Origin: Aeromonas lacus | GTDB lineage: Bacteria; Pseudomonadota; Gammaproteobacteria; Enterobacterales; Aeromonadaceae | NCBI RefSeq assembly: GCF_000764665.1 | Contig: NZ_JRGM01000032.1 | Location: forward strand, 24,482 to 88,481 | Reading direction: 5' to 3' | DNA length: 64,000 nt | Shown: positions 1-8,156 of the stretch, one piece after another | Numbering within the stretch: position 1 is the stretch's first letter | Layout of the letters: each line of letters starts with the position of its first letter | The notes under the pieces: generated by a model | Databases searched by the model: none | The model's input: the letters and a program-made list of their open reading frames with translations, nothing else | What the model was told of the DNA's origin: nothing | Position numbers and translations under genes: made by a program

Positions 1-1205
1 GTCAGGGTCATAGCGCCTGCCTCCTCGGCAAAGTAGAAGGCGCACTCCTCCACCGGCCCCGCCGCCAGTACCTGCACCTCACCACAAACCTGGTTGCGCC
101 CTTCACCAAAGCTGAGGGTGCGGGCAAAGGGCATCAGATTGACCTGAGGGCCAAACAGCGGCTGGCCCGGCTGACGCTGCTGCAACCACTCCTGACGGCA
201 GCCCTGATGACGGCGCAGGGCGGCAAATTGCCGCTCGACCTGTGCCAGCAACTCTCCTACCCGGCTGGTGCCACTCAGCTCGATGCGCAGGGGCACCACA
301 TTGACCTTCATGCAGGGGGTATCGGCCGCCGCTGAGCCCAGCCGCCCCATCAGCGGAATACCCAGCACTACCTCGCCAGCACCGCTCATCCGCTGCACAT
401 AGCTGGCCACTGCTGCCAGCAGCAGGCTGTAGGGGTGACAGGCCGAGCGACTCGCCCGCCCTACCAGTGCCTGCCACTGGCGGCTAGCAAGCCGCTGCTC
501 AAGACGATAAGTGGGGCCCGGCCCTTGCGCCGGACGGCGGGAGAGCGACGCAGGGCTCTCCACCCCGGCCAGCTGCTGCACGAAGAACTCGCGATCCCGC
601 GCGGAGCGCTGCGAATCCTGATAGGCCGCCTCCTCGGCCAAAAGTTCCTGCTGGGATGCATAGCGGCAGGGTGCTGGCTGCTCGCCGGCACAGAGCGCCT
701 CATACCAACTCGCCACCCGCTGGCAGAGCAGGCTCAGGCCAAAGCCGTCGATGGCGATATGGTGCACGGCGATAAACCAGGCCCACCGCCCCTCGCCAAG
801 GCGATAGAGGGTGGTGGCAAACAGCGGCCCCCCGGCCAGATTGAAGGGGGCGGCCAGCTGCGCACGCATCTCGGCCTGCGCGGCTGCGAGCGGATCGGCT
901 TCGCTGCGCAGATCCCACTCGGCCAACTGCCCGCAAGCGGGATTGGCCACCATTTGCGGGCCATCGGCAGTGGCCACAAAGGCGCAGTGCAGACCGGGGA
1001 TCTCGTCGATGGTCTGGCGCACTGCGCGGGTGAAATGATGGGGGGCCAGCGCCCCCTCCAGCAGCCAGTACTCGCCGGTATTGCAGGCGGGGCTTTGCGG
1101 GTATTTTTGCTGGGCAAACCAGATGCCCGCCTGAGCGGTGGTAAGTGGCCAGCGCGGGTGATCACTACGCAGGTGGGTGGCGCGCATCGCCATTGTCTGT
1201 TCCAT
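1..1205 (-). CDS. Amonabactin-type non-ribosomal peptide synthetase, N-terminal condensation domain (partial, runs off left edge)
   Basis: The reading frame opens at an ATG at 1205 and stays open for 401 codons to the window edge, so only the N-terminus is present. The start resembles EntF (LTTAQAGIWFAQQ near residue 21). The condensation-domain catalytic motif HHIAIDG lies at residues 148-154, and a GPVEE segment near residue 383 matches the late condensation domain of EntF. By family knowledge such a domain joins a carrier-bound 2,3-dihydroxybenzoyl group to an amino acid in the cytoplasm. It lies 125 bp downstream of the dhb/ent A gene on the same strand, as expected for an amonabactin synthetase (AmoG or AmoF; which one cannot be settled from this fragment). 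Adenylation and carrier domains would lie beyond the edge. Confidence 0.88.
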   Translation of the reverse strand, partial: MEQTMAMRATHLRSDHPRWPLTTAQAGIWFAQQKYPQSPACNTGEYWLLEGALAPHHFTRAVRQTIDEIPGLHCAFVATADGPQMVANPACGQLAEWDLRSEADPLAAAQAEMRAQLAAPFNLAGGPLFATTLYRLGEGRWAWFIAVHHIAIDGFGLSLLCQRVASWYEALCAGEQPAPCRYASQQELLAEEAAYQDSQRSARDREFFVQQLAGVESPASLSRRPAQGPGPTYRLEQRLASRQWQALVGRASRSACHPYSLLLAAVASYVQRMSGAGEVVLGIPLMGRLGSAAADTPCMKVNVVPLRIELSGTSRVGELLAQVERQFAALRRHQGCRQEWLQQRQPGQPLFGPQVNLMPFARTLSFGEGRNQVCGEVQVLAAGPVEECAFYFAEEAGAMTL

Positions 1206-1269
1206 GGGAATGTCCTTGCGCAAACATCGAGCGAGCAGTGACTTGCCCCTGCTCGCATGGCTGAAAAGC

Positions 1270-1288
1270 GAGGAGGCCAAGCCTCCTC
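1270..1288 (-). terminator. Hairpin between the entA-like gene and the peptide synthetase
   Basis: An 8-bp perfect stem (GAGGAGGC/GCCTCCTC) with a three-base loop, followed on the minus strand by CGCTTTTC. The T run is short, so it may attenuate rather than stop transcription between the 2,3-dihydroxybenzoate genes and the synthetase. Confidence 0.4.
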
Positions 1289-1330
1289 CATAAAGAGAGT
1301 GTCACGCCTGCCAGATTGGCAGCGCACGGG

Positions 1331-2098
1331 CTAGACCCCCAGGGTGGCACCGCCATCGACCACCAGATCCTGCAGGGTGATATGGCTGGCGGCATCGGAG
1401 GCGAGAAACAGCACGCAGGCCGCCACCTCGGCAGGTGTTCCCAATTTGCCAAGGGGGATCCCCAGCTTGAACTGCCCGGGCAGGCCAGCGATGGTACGCA
1501 GCTCTCCCTCGCGCTGCTCAGCCTCCCCCTCCTGCCACATGCCGCAGAGCATCGGGGTACGGGTCGAGCCCGGCGACACCAGATTGCAGCGCACCCCATA
1601 GGGGGCGAGCTCCAAGCCTGTCGTTTGGGTCAGGTTGGTCAGCGCCGCCTTGGAGGCGCCATAGATGCCCATCCCCACTCGCGGCACCCGACCGGCATTG
1701 GAGGAGACATTGACGATGACGCCCCTGCGCCGTCCCTTAAACCAGGGGGTCAGGGCCCGCATCAGGTAGAAGGGGGCGAAGGTGTTGATGGCGAAGGTGC
1801 GCAGCAAGAGAGCGTCATCCACCTCATCAATCCTGCCGGTCGCCAGCACGCCAGCGACATTGACCAGCACATCGGGTCCCAGTCCCTCGTCCAGCAATTG
1901 TTCGCAACAGCGGGTCACGGCCTCGCTGTCACTCACGTCGATCACCACCCCCTTCACGTTGCCGGGCAGCGCCTCGGCCAGTTGCAGATCGAACGCAACA
2001 ACGCTGGCTCCCGCCTCGGCAAAGGTGCGTGCCACCGCATGGCCAATCCCCTGCGCTGCGCCGGTTACCCAGACGGTTCTGCCTTGCCACTCGCTCAT
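1331..2098 (-). CDS. entA: 2,3-dihydro-2,3-dihydroxybenzoate dehydrogenase (EntA/DhbA/AmoA-type)
   Basis: A 255-residue short-chain dehydrogenase. The NAD-binding TGAAQGIG motif is at residues 12-19, the catalytic Ser is in VSSNAG near 132-133, and the YxxxK pair is Y146/K150. It oxidises 2,3-dihydro-2,3-dihydroxybenzoate to 2,3-dihydroxybenzoate, the last step of the aryl-acid branch. The ATG at 2098 overlaps the TGA of the upstream isochorismatase gene by ATGA, which fixes the start and implies translational coupling. An in-frame extension upstream has no family similarity. In Aeromonas this gene is called amoA or aebA depending on the study; the name here follows E. coli. Confidence 0.93.
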   Translation of the reverse strand: MSEWQGRTVWVTGAAQGIGHAVARTFAEAGASVVAFDLQLAEALPGNVKGVVIDVSDSEAVTRCCEQLLDEGLGPDVLVNVAGVLATGRIDEVDDALLLRTFAINTFAPFYLMRALTPWFKGRRRGVIVNVSSNAGRVPRVGMGIYGASKAALTNLTQTTGLELAPYGVRCNLVSPGSTRTPMLCGMWQEGEAEQREGELRTIAGLPGQFKLGIPLGKLGTPAEVAACVLFLASDAASHITLQDLVVDGGATLGV

Positions 2099-3030
2099 GG
2101 GGTGCACTCCGGCTCGCTGACGTGATCTTCGTTGACCTGATGAGCCGTGTCCTGACTGACATTGAGCTGACGGGAGAGGATCCCCCACCAGTGGGCCAGG
2201 GTCGGAATGCGAGACAGCTCAGCCAGCTCCACCACCAGCCCCTGCTGACGCCACTCCTCCACCAGCCCCATCACCGCCAGCGAGTCGAGACCGTAGTCGA
2301 GCAGGTTGTCATCCTCGGTGGGCTGCTCATGCTGCATCTCGGCGGGCAACCGCGCCAGCACCTGAGCGCGCAGCAACTCCCGAGTCAGGGGACGTTTGCT
2401 GGCCACCGCCATCACCTCGGCCACGGTAATCACCCGACCGGCATTGCGGCTGACATAGGAGAGCGCCAGCAGATGATCCTCGCGGGAGAAGTCGGCGATG
2501 GCATCTGCCACCAGGAAGGGGCGGATATCGCGCATAAAGGCATCGACCGCCGTCTGCATCACCCCGATATGGCCGTAGATGCCGCAGATCACCAGCTGAT
2601 CCCGCCCCCATTGGGCCATTAGCTCGGCCAGCGGTGAGCGGCAAAAAGCGCTGTAGCGCCACTTGGTCAGCACCGTATCCTGCGGCTCGGGCGCCAGCGC
2701 CGGAACGATTGGTTGACGCTCCGGCGCTCGGGTCAGTCCCGGCCCCCACATGTCATTGAGCAGGGCCCGATCGGCCTGACTCTGTTCGGCGGGCTGGGCG
2801 GTATAGACCACCGGCATACCGAGGGCACGCGCCTGACGGATCAGGGTGGCGATATGGTCGATGACCTGATTGATCAGCGGATTGTCCGGCCCGTAGAAGT
2901 CGACGAAATAGTGCTGCATATCGTGGACCAGCAAGGCGGCACGGCCCGGTTCGAAGGGCCAGTTCACCCGCCCGGTGGGCAGCTCCTCAGCGGTGGGCAG
3001 CGGGTAGGCGGCGAGGGATTGAATGGTCAT
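2095..3030 (-). CDS. entB: Isochorismatase with aryl-carrier domain (EntB/DhbB/AmoB-type)
   Basis: A 311-residue two-domain protein. Residues 1-210 form the isochorismatase hydrolase, with active-site Asp37 in LLVHDMQHYF and Lys123 in LTKWRYSAF. Residues about 225-295 form an aryl-carrier domain with phosphopantetheine Ser250 in DYGLDSLAV. The first domain hydrolyses isochorismate to 2,3-dihydro-2,3-dihydroxybenzoate and pyruvate; the second carries the activated 2,3-dihydroxybenzoyl group to the peptide synthetase. The ATG at 3030 overlaps the stop of the entE-like gene by four bases, which decides the start. Length and domain order match E. coli EntB (285 aa), with a slightly longer acidic tail. 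Confidence 0.94.
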   Translation of the reverse strand: MTIQSLAAYPLPTAEELPTGRVNWPFEPGRAALLVHDMQHYFVDFYGPDNPLINQVIDHIATLIRQARALGMPVVYTAQPAEQSQADRALLNDMWGPGLTRAPERQPIVPALAPEPQDTVLTKWRYSAFCRSPLAELMAQWGRDQLVICGIYGHIGVMQTAVDAFMRDIRPFLVADAIADFSREDHLLALSYVSRNAGRVITVAEVMAVASKRPLTRELLRAQVLARLPAEMQHEQPTEDDNLLDYGLDSLAVMGLVEEWRQQGLVVELAELSRIPTLAHWWGILSRQLNVSQDTAHQVNEDHVSEPECTP

Positions 3031-4673
3031 GCACACTCCTTGGCGAGCTGCTCGCGCAGCGTCTGTTTGTCTATCTTGCCGACCGGGGTGTGGGGCAGTT
3101 GCTCCACCAGCACCAAGCGATCGGGCAGTTTGTAATCGGCCACCCCCTGCTCGCGCAGGAAACGGCGCAAGCGGGGCAGATTGAGGGGCTCGCGGCACAT
3201 CAAAAAGGCGCAGCTGCGCTCCCCGAGCATGGGGTCGGGCATGGCGACCAGCGCCGCTTGCCGCACATCCGGATGAGTAATCAGCAGCGCTTCAATCTCG
3301 AGGGCGTCGATCTTCTCCCCGCCCCGGTTGATCTGATCCTTGTTGCGCCCCACCACCATCAGATGACCGCCGGGCAAGCGGCAGACCAGATCGCCGGTGC
3401 AGTAGAAACCGTCCCGGTCAAAAGCCCGCTGATTGTGGGCATCTGCCTTGAAGTAGCCGCGAAAGGTGTAGGGGCCGCGCGTCCAGAGTTCGCCACACTC
3501 GCCATCGGGCAAGGGGCGCCCATCGCTATCCCGCACCTCCACTTCGTCACCCGGGCTCATCGGGCGGCCCTGGGTATTGACGATGTGCCAGTGGTCATCC
3601 TTGATGCGGGTGTAGTTGACCAGCCCCTCGGCCATGCCGAACACCTGCTGCAAGCGGCAACCAAGGCGGCTCGCCACCGCCTCGGCGTGAGCCGGGCTGA
3701 GGCGCGCCCCCCCCACCTGCACACACTCCAGAGAGGTCTGTGGATAGTAGCTGGCCGCCTCCAGCCAGAGCGCCAGCGCCGGTGGCACCAGTGCCGCCCA
3801 GTTGACCTGATGACGCTGCACAAGCGGCAGACAGGTTGCCGCAGAGGGATCCTTTGCCAGCACCACGCAGCCACCGGCATAAAACACCCCCAGTGCGCCG
3901 GGGGAGCTCAGGGGAAAGTTGTGGGGCGCCGGCAGGGCGCAGAGATAGATCACCCGCTCATCCCAGCCGCACACCGCCACGCTCTGGCGCACGCTGTAGC
4001 CATAGTCATCGTGGGTACGGGGGATCAGTTTGGGGGTACCGGTGCTGCCGCCGGAAAGCTGGAAAAAGGCGACCTGATCGGCTGGAGTCGGTGTAGGCGC
4101 AGCAGCCACCTGCACAGAACCATCTGCACGGGTCATGGATTGAGGCTGACGCCATGCAAATCCAGACTGAAGACCTGCGCCTTCAACCTGCTCGAAAAGC
4201 AGTGTCTGGCAGGAGGACGATGCCAACTCGTCAAGGGCCGCGAGGCTTCCCGCTTCACCGTCATAGCCGGGGTGAGAGGGGCTGAGTACCAGCAAGGCGG
4301 GCTCAATCTGGCGGGCAAAGGCCACCAGCTCGCGCCGCTGATGGCTGTAGAGGGCATGCACCGCCACCACACCGCAGCGGATCAGGGCAAACCAGCAGAT
4401 ATAAAACTCGGCGCAGTTGGGCAACTGCACCAGCGCGGTATCTCCATGACCCAGCCCGCGCGCCGCCAGCCGCGCCGCCAGCGCATCGACCTCACGCTTT
4501 AACTGGCCATAACTGAGGGTACGTTCACCGCAGATCAGGGCCGTGCGCTCGGGATAACGTTCGGCGGAGTCATCGAGCAGGGCGGTGAGCGGTTGCCCGC
4601 ACCACCAACCTTGTGCCCGGTAGTGGGCCGCCAGCTCTGCAGGCCAGGGGGTAAAGGGCACCAGCGGCTTCAT
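3027..4673 (-). CDS. entE: 2,3-dihydroxybenzoate-AMP ligase (EntE/DhbE/AmoE-type)
   Basis: A 548-residue stand-alone adenylation enzyme. The phosphate-binding motif LSGGSTGTPKLIPR is at residues 206-219, and the C-terminal catalytic lysine motif TPVGKIDK is close to the end. It activates 2,3-dihydroxybenzoate with ATP and loads it on the aryl-carrier domain encoded by the next gene. The ATG at 4673 overlaps the TGA of the isochorismate synthase gene (ATGA), so all four aryl-acid genes are joined by four-base overlaps. The start [14 protein letters not shown] resembles family members; an in-frame upstream extension is ignored. Confidence 0.94.
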   Translation of the reverse strand: MKPLVPFTPWPAELAAHYRAQGWWCGQPLTALLDDSAERYPERTALICGERTLSYGQLKREVDALAARLAARGLGHGDTALVQLPNCAEFYICWFALIRCGVVAVHALYSHQRRELVAFARQIEPALLVLSPSHPGYDGEAGSLAALDELASSSCQTLLFEQVEGAGLQSGFAWRQPQSMTRADGSVQVAAAPTPTPADQVAFFQLSGGSTGTPKLIPRTHDDYGYSVRQSVAVCGWDERVIYLCALPAPHNFPLSSPGALGVFYAGGCVVLAKDPSAATCLPLVQRHQVNWAALVPPALALWLEAASYYPQTSLECVQVGGARLSPAHAEAVASRLGCRLQQVFGMAEGLVNYTRIKDDHWHIVNTQGRPMSPGDEVEVRDSDGRPLPDGECGELWTRGPYTFRGYFKADAHNQRAFDRDGFYCTGDLVCRLPGGHLMVVGRNKDQINRGGEKIDALEIEALLITHPDVRQAALVAMPDPMLGERSCAFLMCREPLNLPRLRRFLREQGVADYKLPDRLVLVEQLPHTPVGKIDKQTLREQLAKECA

Positions 4674-5818
4674 GTTGTCACCTCCGGCTCCCGGCTTTCG
4701 AGACCAAACGCCCGCAGCATGGTGCCGAGCTTGGCGGCGGTCTCCTGCCACTCTGCTTCGGGCGAAGAGCCCACCACCACCCCAGCGCCGGCATAGAGCC
4801 GCAGCTGTCTGCCGGCCAGCACGCCACAGCGAATGGTGACTACCCACTCGCCATTGCCATCGGCATCCATCCAGCCGACGGCGCCGCAGTAGAAGCGGCG
4901 ATCGTACCCCTCAAGCCGGGCGATGGCCTGACGCGCAGCCGAGAGCGGTGTGCCGCACACCGCCGGCGTCGGGTGCAACGCCAGCGCCAGAGCCAACACG
5001 GGAGAGGGTTCATGGAGCCGCCCGGCGATGCGGGTCGAGAGGTGCCACATGGTAGGGGTCGCGATCACCTGCGGCTCCAGGGGGACGTCCAACTCGCGGC
5101 AGAAGGGAGAGAGGGCCGCAGCGACCGCATCGGCCACCAGCGCATGTTCATAGCGATCCTTCTGGGCACCCAGCAGTTCGGCACTGGCCGCCGGTTGATC
5201 AGGAAAAGCGGGGCGCGGACGGGAGCCCGCGAGCGGATTGCTCACCACCGCCATCTCGCTGCGTGACACCAACAACTCCGGGCTGGCGCCAAGCAGGGTC
5301 TCCCCCTCCGGCAGCGGGATCTGAAACACATAGGCGCCCGGATTCTGGTCCAGCAGGGAGCCATAGGCGTGTGCAGGGGAAGTCTGCTCTGCGCTCTGCA
5401 CATCGATGGCGCGCGACAGCACTACCTTCTCGAGCTGACCCTCGCTGAACTGCTGCAGTGCCGCCCGCACTGCCCCCTGATAATGGGCTGAGCCGGTCAC
5501 TTCACTCACATCGCCATGGAGCTGACAACAGCTGGCAGGCAACAGCGCATCCCGTTTGACCCACTGCGATTGCGTCGGGATCACCAGATGCCAAGGGGAT
5601 TGGGTATCAAACGGGATGGCGCCGATGGCGATGGGATTGTCCATCCCCTGCTGGCGCAACTGACGTAGATGGGCGAGTAGTTTTTCCGGTGGGATGCCGG
5701 TAAAACTGTCGTGGATACCGGAAGCGACCAATACCCTGTCACCGCTGGCAAAACAGCACACTTTATCCAGCCCGGCCGTTGCGGCGGGCCACTCTTCTTC
5801 CAGTGCATGGTCACACAT
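4670..5818 (-). CDS. entC: Isochorismate synthase (EntC/DhbC/AmoC-type)
   Basis: A 382-residue chorismate-binding enzyme, about the length of E. coli EntC (391). Family segments include [30 protein letters not shown] and YCGAVGW. It converts chorismate to isochorismate, the committed step of 2,3-dihydroxybenzoate synthesis. It is the first gene of a minus-strand operon reading into entE-, entB- and entA-like genes. An AAGGAG ribosome-binding site lies about ten bases before the ATG at 5818. The 266-bp region shared with the divergent receptor gene holds two Fur boxes, so iron repression is expected. Confidence 0.94.
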   Translation of the reverse strand: MCDHALEEEWPAATAGLDKVCCFASGDRVLVASGIHDSFTGIPPEKLLAHLRQLRQQGMDNPIAIGAIPFDTQSPWHLVIPTQSQWVKRDALLPASCCQLHGDVSEVTGSAHYQGAVRAALQQFSEGQLEKVVLSRAIDVQSAEQTSPAHAYGSLLDQNPGAYVFQIPLPEGETLLGASPELLVSRSEMAVVSNPLAGSRPRPAFPDQPAASAELLGAQKDRYEHALVADAVAAALSPFCRELDVPLEPQVIATPTMWHLSTRIAGRLHEPSPVLALALALHPTPAVCGTPLSAARQAIARLEGYDRRFYCGAVGWMDADGNGEWVVTIRCGVLAGRQLRLYAGAGVVVGSSPEAEWQETAAKLGTMLRAFGLESREPEVTT

Positions 5819-5932
5819 GACGGTGCTACTCCTTGGAATGAATCACTGCCTGAAACGACAAAATGTGAGTCATTTGACTCACAACATCGCAGGGTGAGCG
5901 GCATCCTAACAAGGAGTGAAAAAACGATCAAT

Positions 5933-5951
5933 ACAAATGATAATCAATTTC
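5933..5951. promoter_or_regulatory. Fur box 1 (siderophore divergent promoter)
   Basis: The sequence ACAAATGATAATCAATTTC matches the 19-base Fur consensus at 14 positions. It lies 115 bp upstream of the isochorismate synthase start and is placed to repress the biosynthetic operon when iron is ample. Confidence 0.75.
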
Positions 5952-6038
5952 ATTAACTTCTTTTTAATCAAAAGAGAGGGGCGAACGAAACCGAACATCA
6001 CCGATAAAAAAGAGTTGCGATCGGAGCAAATTCAACTT

Positions 6039-6057
6039 GATAATGATAACGCTTATC
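6039..6057. promoter_or_regulatory. Fur box 2 (receptor-proximal)
   Basis: The sequence GATAATGATAACGCTTATC is very close to the 19-base Fur consensus, and its inverted symmetry extends a few bases further on both sides. It ends 27 bp before the receptor ATG, so bound Fur would block receptor expression. Confidence 0.85.
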
Positions 6058-6084
6058 ATTTGAATGTTATGGAAGATGTAAATA

Positions 6085-8037
6085 ATGAAATCCTCAACCT
6101 CCCGTTTTATTGCCCCCAGCCTGCTGGCCACCACCATCGTCACCCTGCTGACCCAGCAAGCGATCGCCGCCAATAACGTGCCTCAAGCCGATGAGGTGAT
6201 CACTGTCACCACCACGGCGCACAATACCCGCTCGGCACCCGCCTCCATCTCGGTTATCAGTGCCGAGCAGATCAAGGCCGCACCGGTCAATGACCTTGCC
6301 GACCTGCTGCGCCACGAAGTGGGCATCCAGGCCGAGACCGACACCAATGGCCGCAGCGATATCGGCATTCGCGGCATGTCGGGCAAATACACGCTGGTGC
6401 TGGTGGATGGCAAACGCCTCTCCTCCTCCAATGCCCTGTGGCGCGGTGGCAACTTCGACAACACCCCGGTGCCCCTTGGCATGATCGAGCGGGTCGAGGT
6501 GATCCGTGGCCCCATGTCGGCACTTTACGGCTCCGATGCCATCGGCGGTGTCATCAACATCATCACCAAGCAGCCGGGCAAAACCTGGCAAGGGGCGGCA
6601 GATGCCGACTTCAAGGCCATTGAAGGCAAGGATGGCGGCGATCAGCACAGAACCAACCTGGGCTTTACCGGCCCGCTGACCGACAACCTGCTGATCCGGA
6701 TGAATGGCGAAGTATATGACCGTCAGGCATGGACTCCGCCCGAAGCGGCCGATGGCATCCCGCTCATCGAAGCCAAACAGACCCGCAACTTTGCCTCTAC
6801 CCTGAGCTGGCTGGTGGATGAGCAGCAACGCTTCGAGTTTGACTATCTGTACAACCAGGATGAGCGGCCCCTCGATATCTTCCGCAAGACCGGCAACAAG
6901 GTGCACAGCCGCCAGCAGCAGAACGATCGCAACCTGTTTGGTTTGACTCACAAGGGGAACTGGAGCTGGGGTGACACCACCGTCATGGCCAACTACGAAA
7001 CCTCCCAAATCGACGATTTCAATACCAGCTACTCGGCCCCGCAGCAGCGCGAACTGGAGGAGAACACCTTCACCCTCAAGGGCTACACCAATCTGGCGCT
7101 GGCCAACCACTACCTGACGCTGGGTGGCGAATATCTGGATCGGGAGCTGGTGGATGCGGTGAGCTACAAGGATATCGGCGGCAAGGAGAGTCACTCCCAG
7201 GAGGCACTGTTTGCTCAGGACGAGATCGGCCTGACCGACAGCCTGACCCTGACTCTGGGCGGCCGTTACGATCACCACGAGATCTACGGCAGTCACTTCA
7301 CCCCGCGCGGCTACCTGGTTTACGAACTGAACGATGTGGTGACCGTGAAAGGCGGTGTCAGCCAGGCTTTCAAGGCGCCGGCACCGCACCAGTACTCCAA
7401 CGGCTACAGCATCGAGAGCTGCGGCGGCAGCTGCCGTATCTATGGCAGTGACAAGGTCAAGCCGGAAACCAGCACCAACTACGAGCTGGGCGTCATCGCA
7501 GGGCAAGGGATCTGGGAGACCAGCGCCACCCTGTTCTACTCCGATATCGACGACATGCTCACCTTCAAACAGCTGCCGAACTCCACTGACCGCACCTGGT
7601 ACAACCTGGAGAAGGCCACCACCAAAGGGCTGGAGCTGACCGGCAGGCTCGATCTGACCGACGACATCAATCTGGGTGCCAACTACACCTACCTGAAAGC
7701 GGAAGGCGATCAGGGTCAGGCCCTGCCCGAACGGCCGGAGCACAAGGCCAACGCCAAGCTGACCTGGCAGGCTACCGAGCGGGTCAACGCCTTCGTTGGC
7801 ACCACCTACACCGGCACCCAGTATGCGGAGCAGACCGTCAACAAGGCCGTGGTGCTGCACAAGCTGCCCAGCTATCAGACCTTCGATCTGGGCACCGGCT
7901 TCAAGGTCACCAGCAACTTTGATCTGCGGGTCGGTATCACCAACCTGACCGATGTGCGCCTGCAAGAGAAAGACGCCACCTTCCAGAACGTGGAACCGGG
8001 TCGCAGCTACTACATCAGTGGCTCGGCCCGCTTCTAA
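6085..8037 (+). CDS. TonB-dependent catecholate siderophore receptor (amonabactin receptor candidate, FstC-like)
   Basis: A 650-residue outer-membrane receptor. A signal peptide ends near residue 28 (AIAA) and is followed by a TonB-box-like stretch (DEVITVTT). The plug domain spans about residues 45-155, with RSDIGIRGM, IERVEVIRGPMSALYGSDA and GGVINIITK. A 22-strand barrel follows, ending in a C-terminal Phe (GSARF). A CGGSC pair lies in a predicted surface loop. It would bind a ferric catecholate and import it with TonB energy. It resembles the FepA/IrgA branch, and position opposite the amonabactin genes suggests FstC. The ATG at 6085 has a GGAAGA site upstream. A long opposite-strand frame across it is a shadow. 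Confidence 0.93.
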   Translation: MKSSTSRFIAPSLLATTIVTLLTQQAIAANNVPQADEVITVTTTAHNTRSAPASISVISAEQIKAAPVNDLADLLRHEVGIQAETDTNGRSDIGIRGMSGKYTLVLVDGKRLSSSNALWRGGNFDNTPVPLGMIERVEVIRGPMSALYGSDAIGGVINIITKQPGKTWQGAADADFKAIEGKDGGDQHRTNLGFTGPLTDNLLIRMNGEVYDRQAWTPPEAADGIPLIEAKQTRNFASTLSWLVDEQQRFEFDYLYNQDERPLDIFRKTGNKVHSRQQQNDRNLFGLTHKGNWSWGDTTVMANYETSQIDDFNTSYSAPQQRELEENTFTLKGYTNLALANHYLTLGGEYLDRELVDAVSYKDIGGKESHSQEALFAQDEIGLTDSLTLTLGGRYDHHEIYGSHFTPRGYLVYELNDVVTVKGGVSQAFKAPAPHQYSNGYSIESCGGSCRIYGSDKVKPETSTNYELGVIAGQGIWETSATLFYSDIDDMLTFKQLPNSTDRTWYNLEKATTKGLELTGRLDLTDDINLGANYTYLKAEGDQGQALPERPEHKANAKLTWQATERVNAFVGTTYTGTQYAEQTVNKAVVLHKLPSYQTFDLGTGFKVTSNFDLRVGITNLTDVRLQEKDATFQNVEPGRSYYISGSARF

Positions 8038-8053
8038 AGCTCATCAAGCCAAC

Positions 8054-8076
8054 AGCGCGGGCCTCTTGCCCGCGCT
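8054..8076 (+). terminator. Hairpin after the receptor gene
   Basis: A 9-bp perfect stem (AGCGCGGGC/GCCCGCGCT) with a CTCTT loop, 17 bp after the receptor stop. There is no T run, so it is either a weak terminator or an mRNA-stabilising hairpin before the DAHP synthase gene. Confidence 0.45.
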
Positions 8077-8156
8077 GCATTGCCCGACACAATAAGGGGA
8101 AAATCCCCACTGGACAGCAATGAGCATGCAGGTTTCCATTGCCATAAGGATCGCTC

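Noticed and set aside
734..1327. 197-codon minus-strand frame near the left edge
   Set aside because: Out of frame with the condensation domain that carries the HHIAIDG motif.
6094..7965. 623-codon frame on the minus strand across the receptor gene
   Set aside because: It mirrors codons of the TonB-dependent receptor, is rich in shadow-type residues, and has no recognisable domain or ribosome site.
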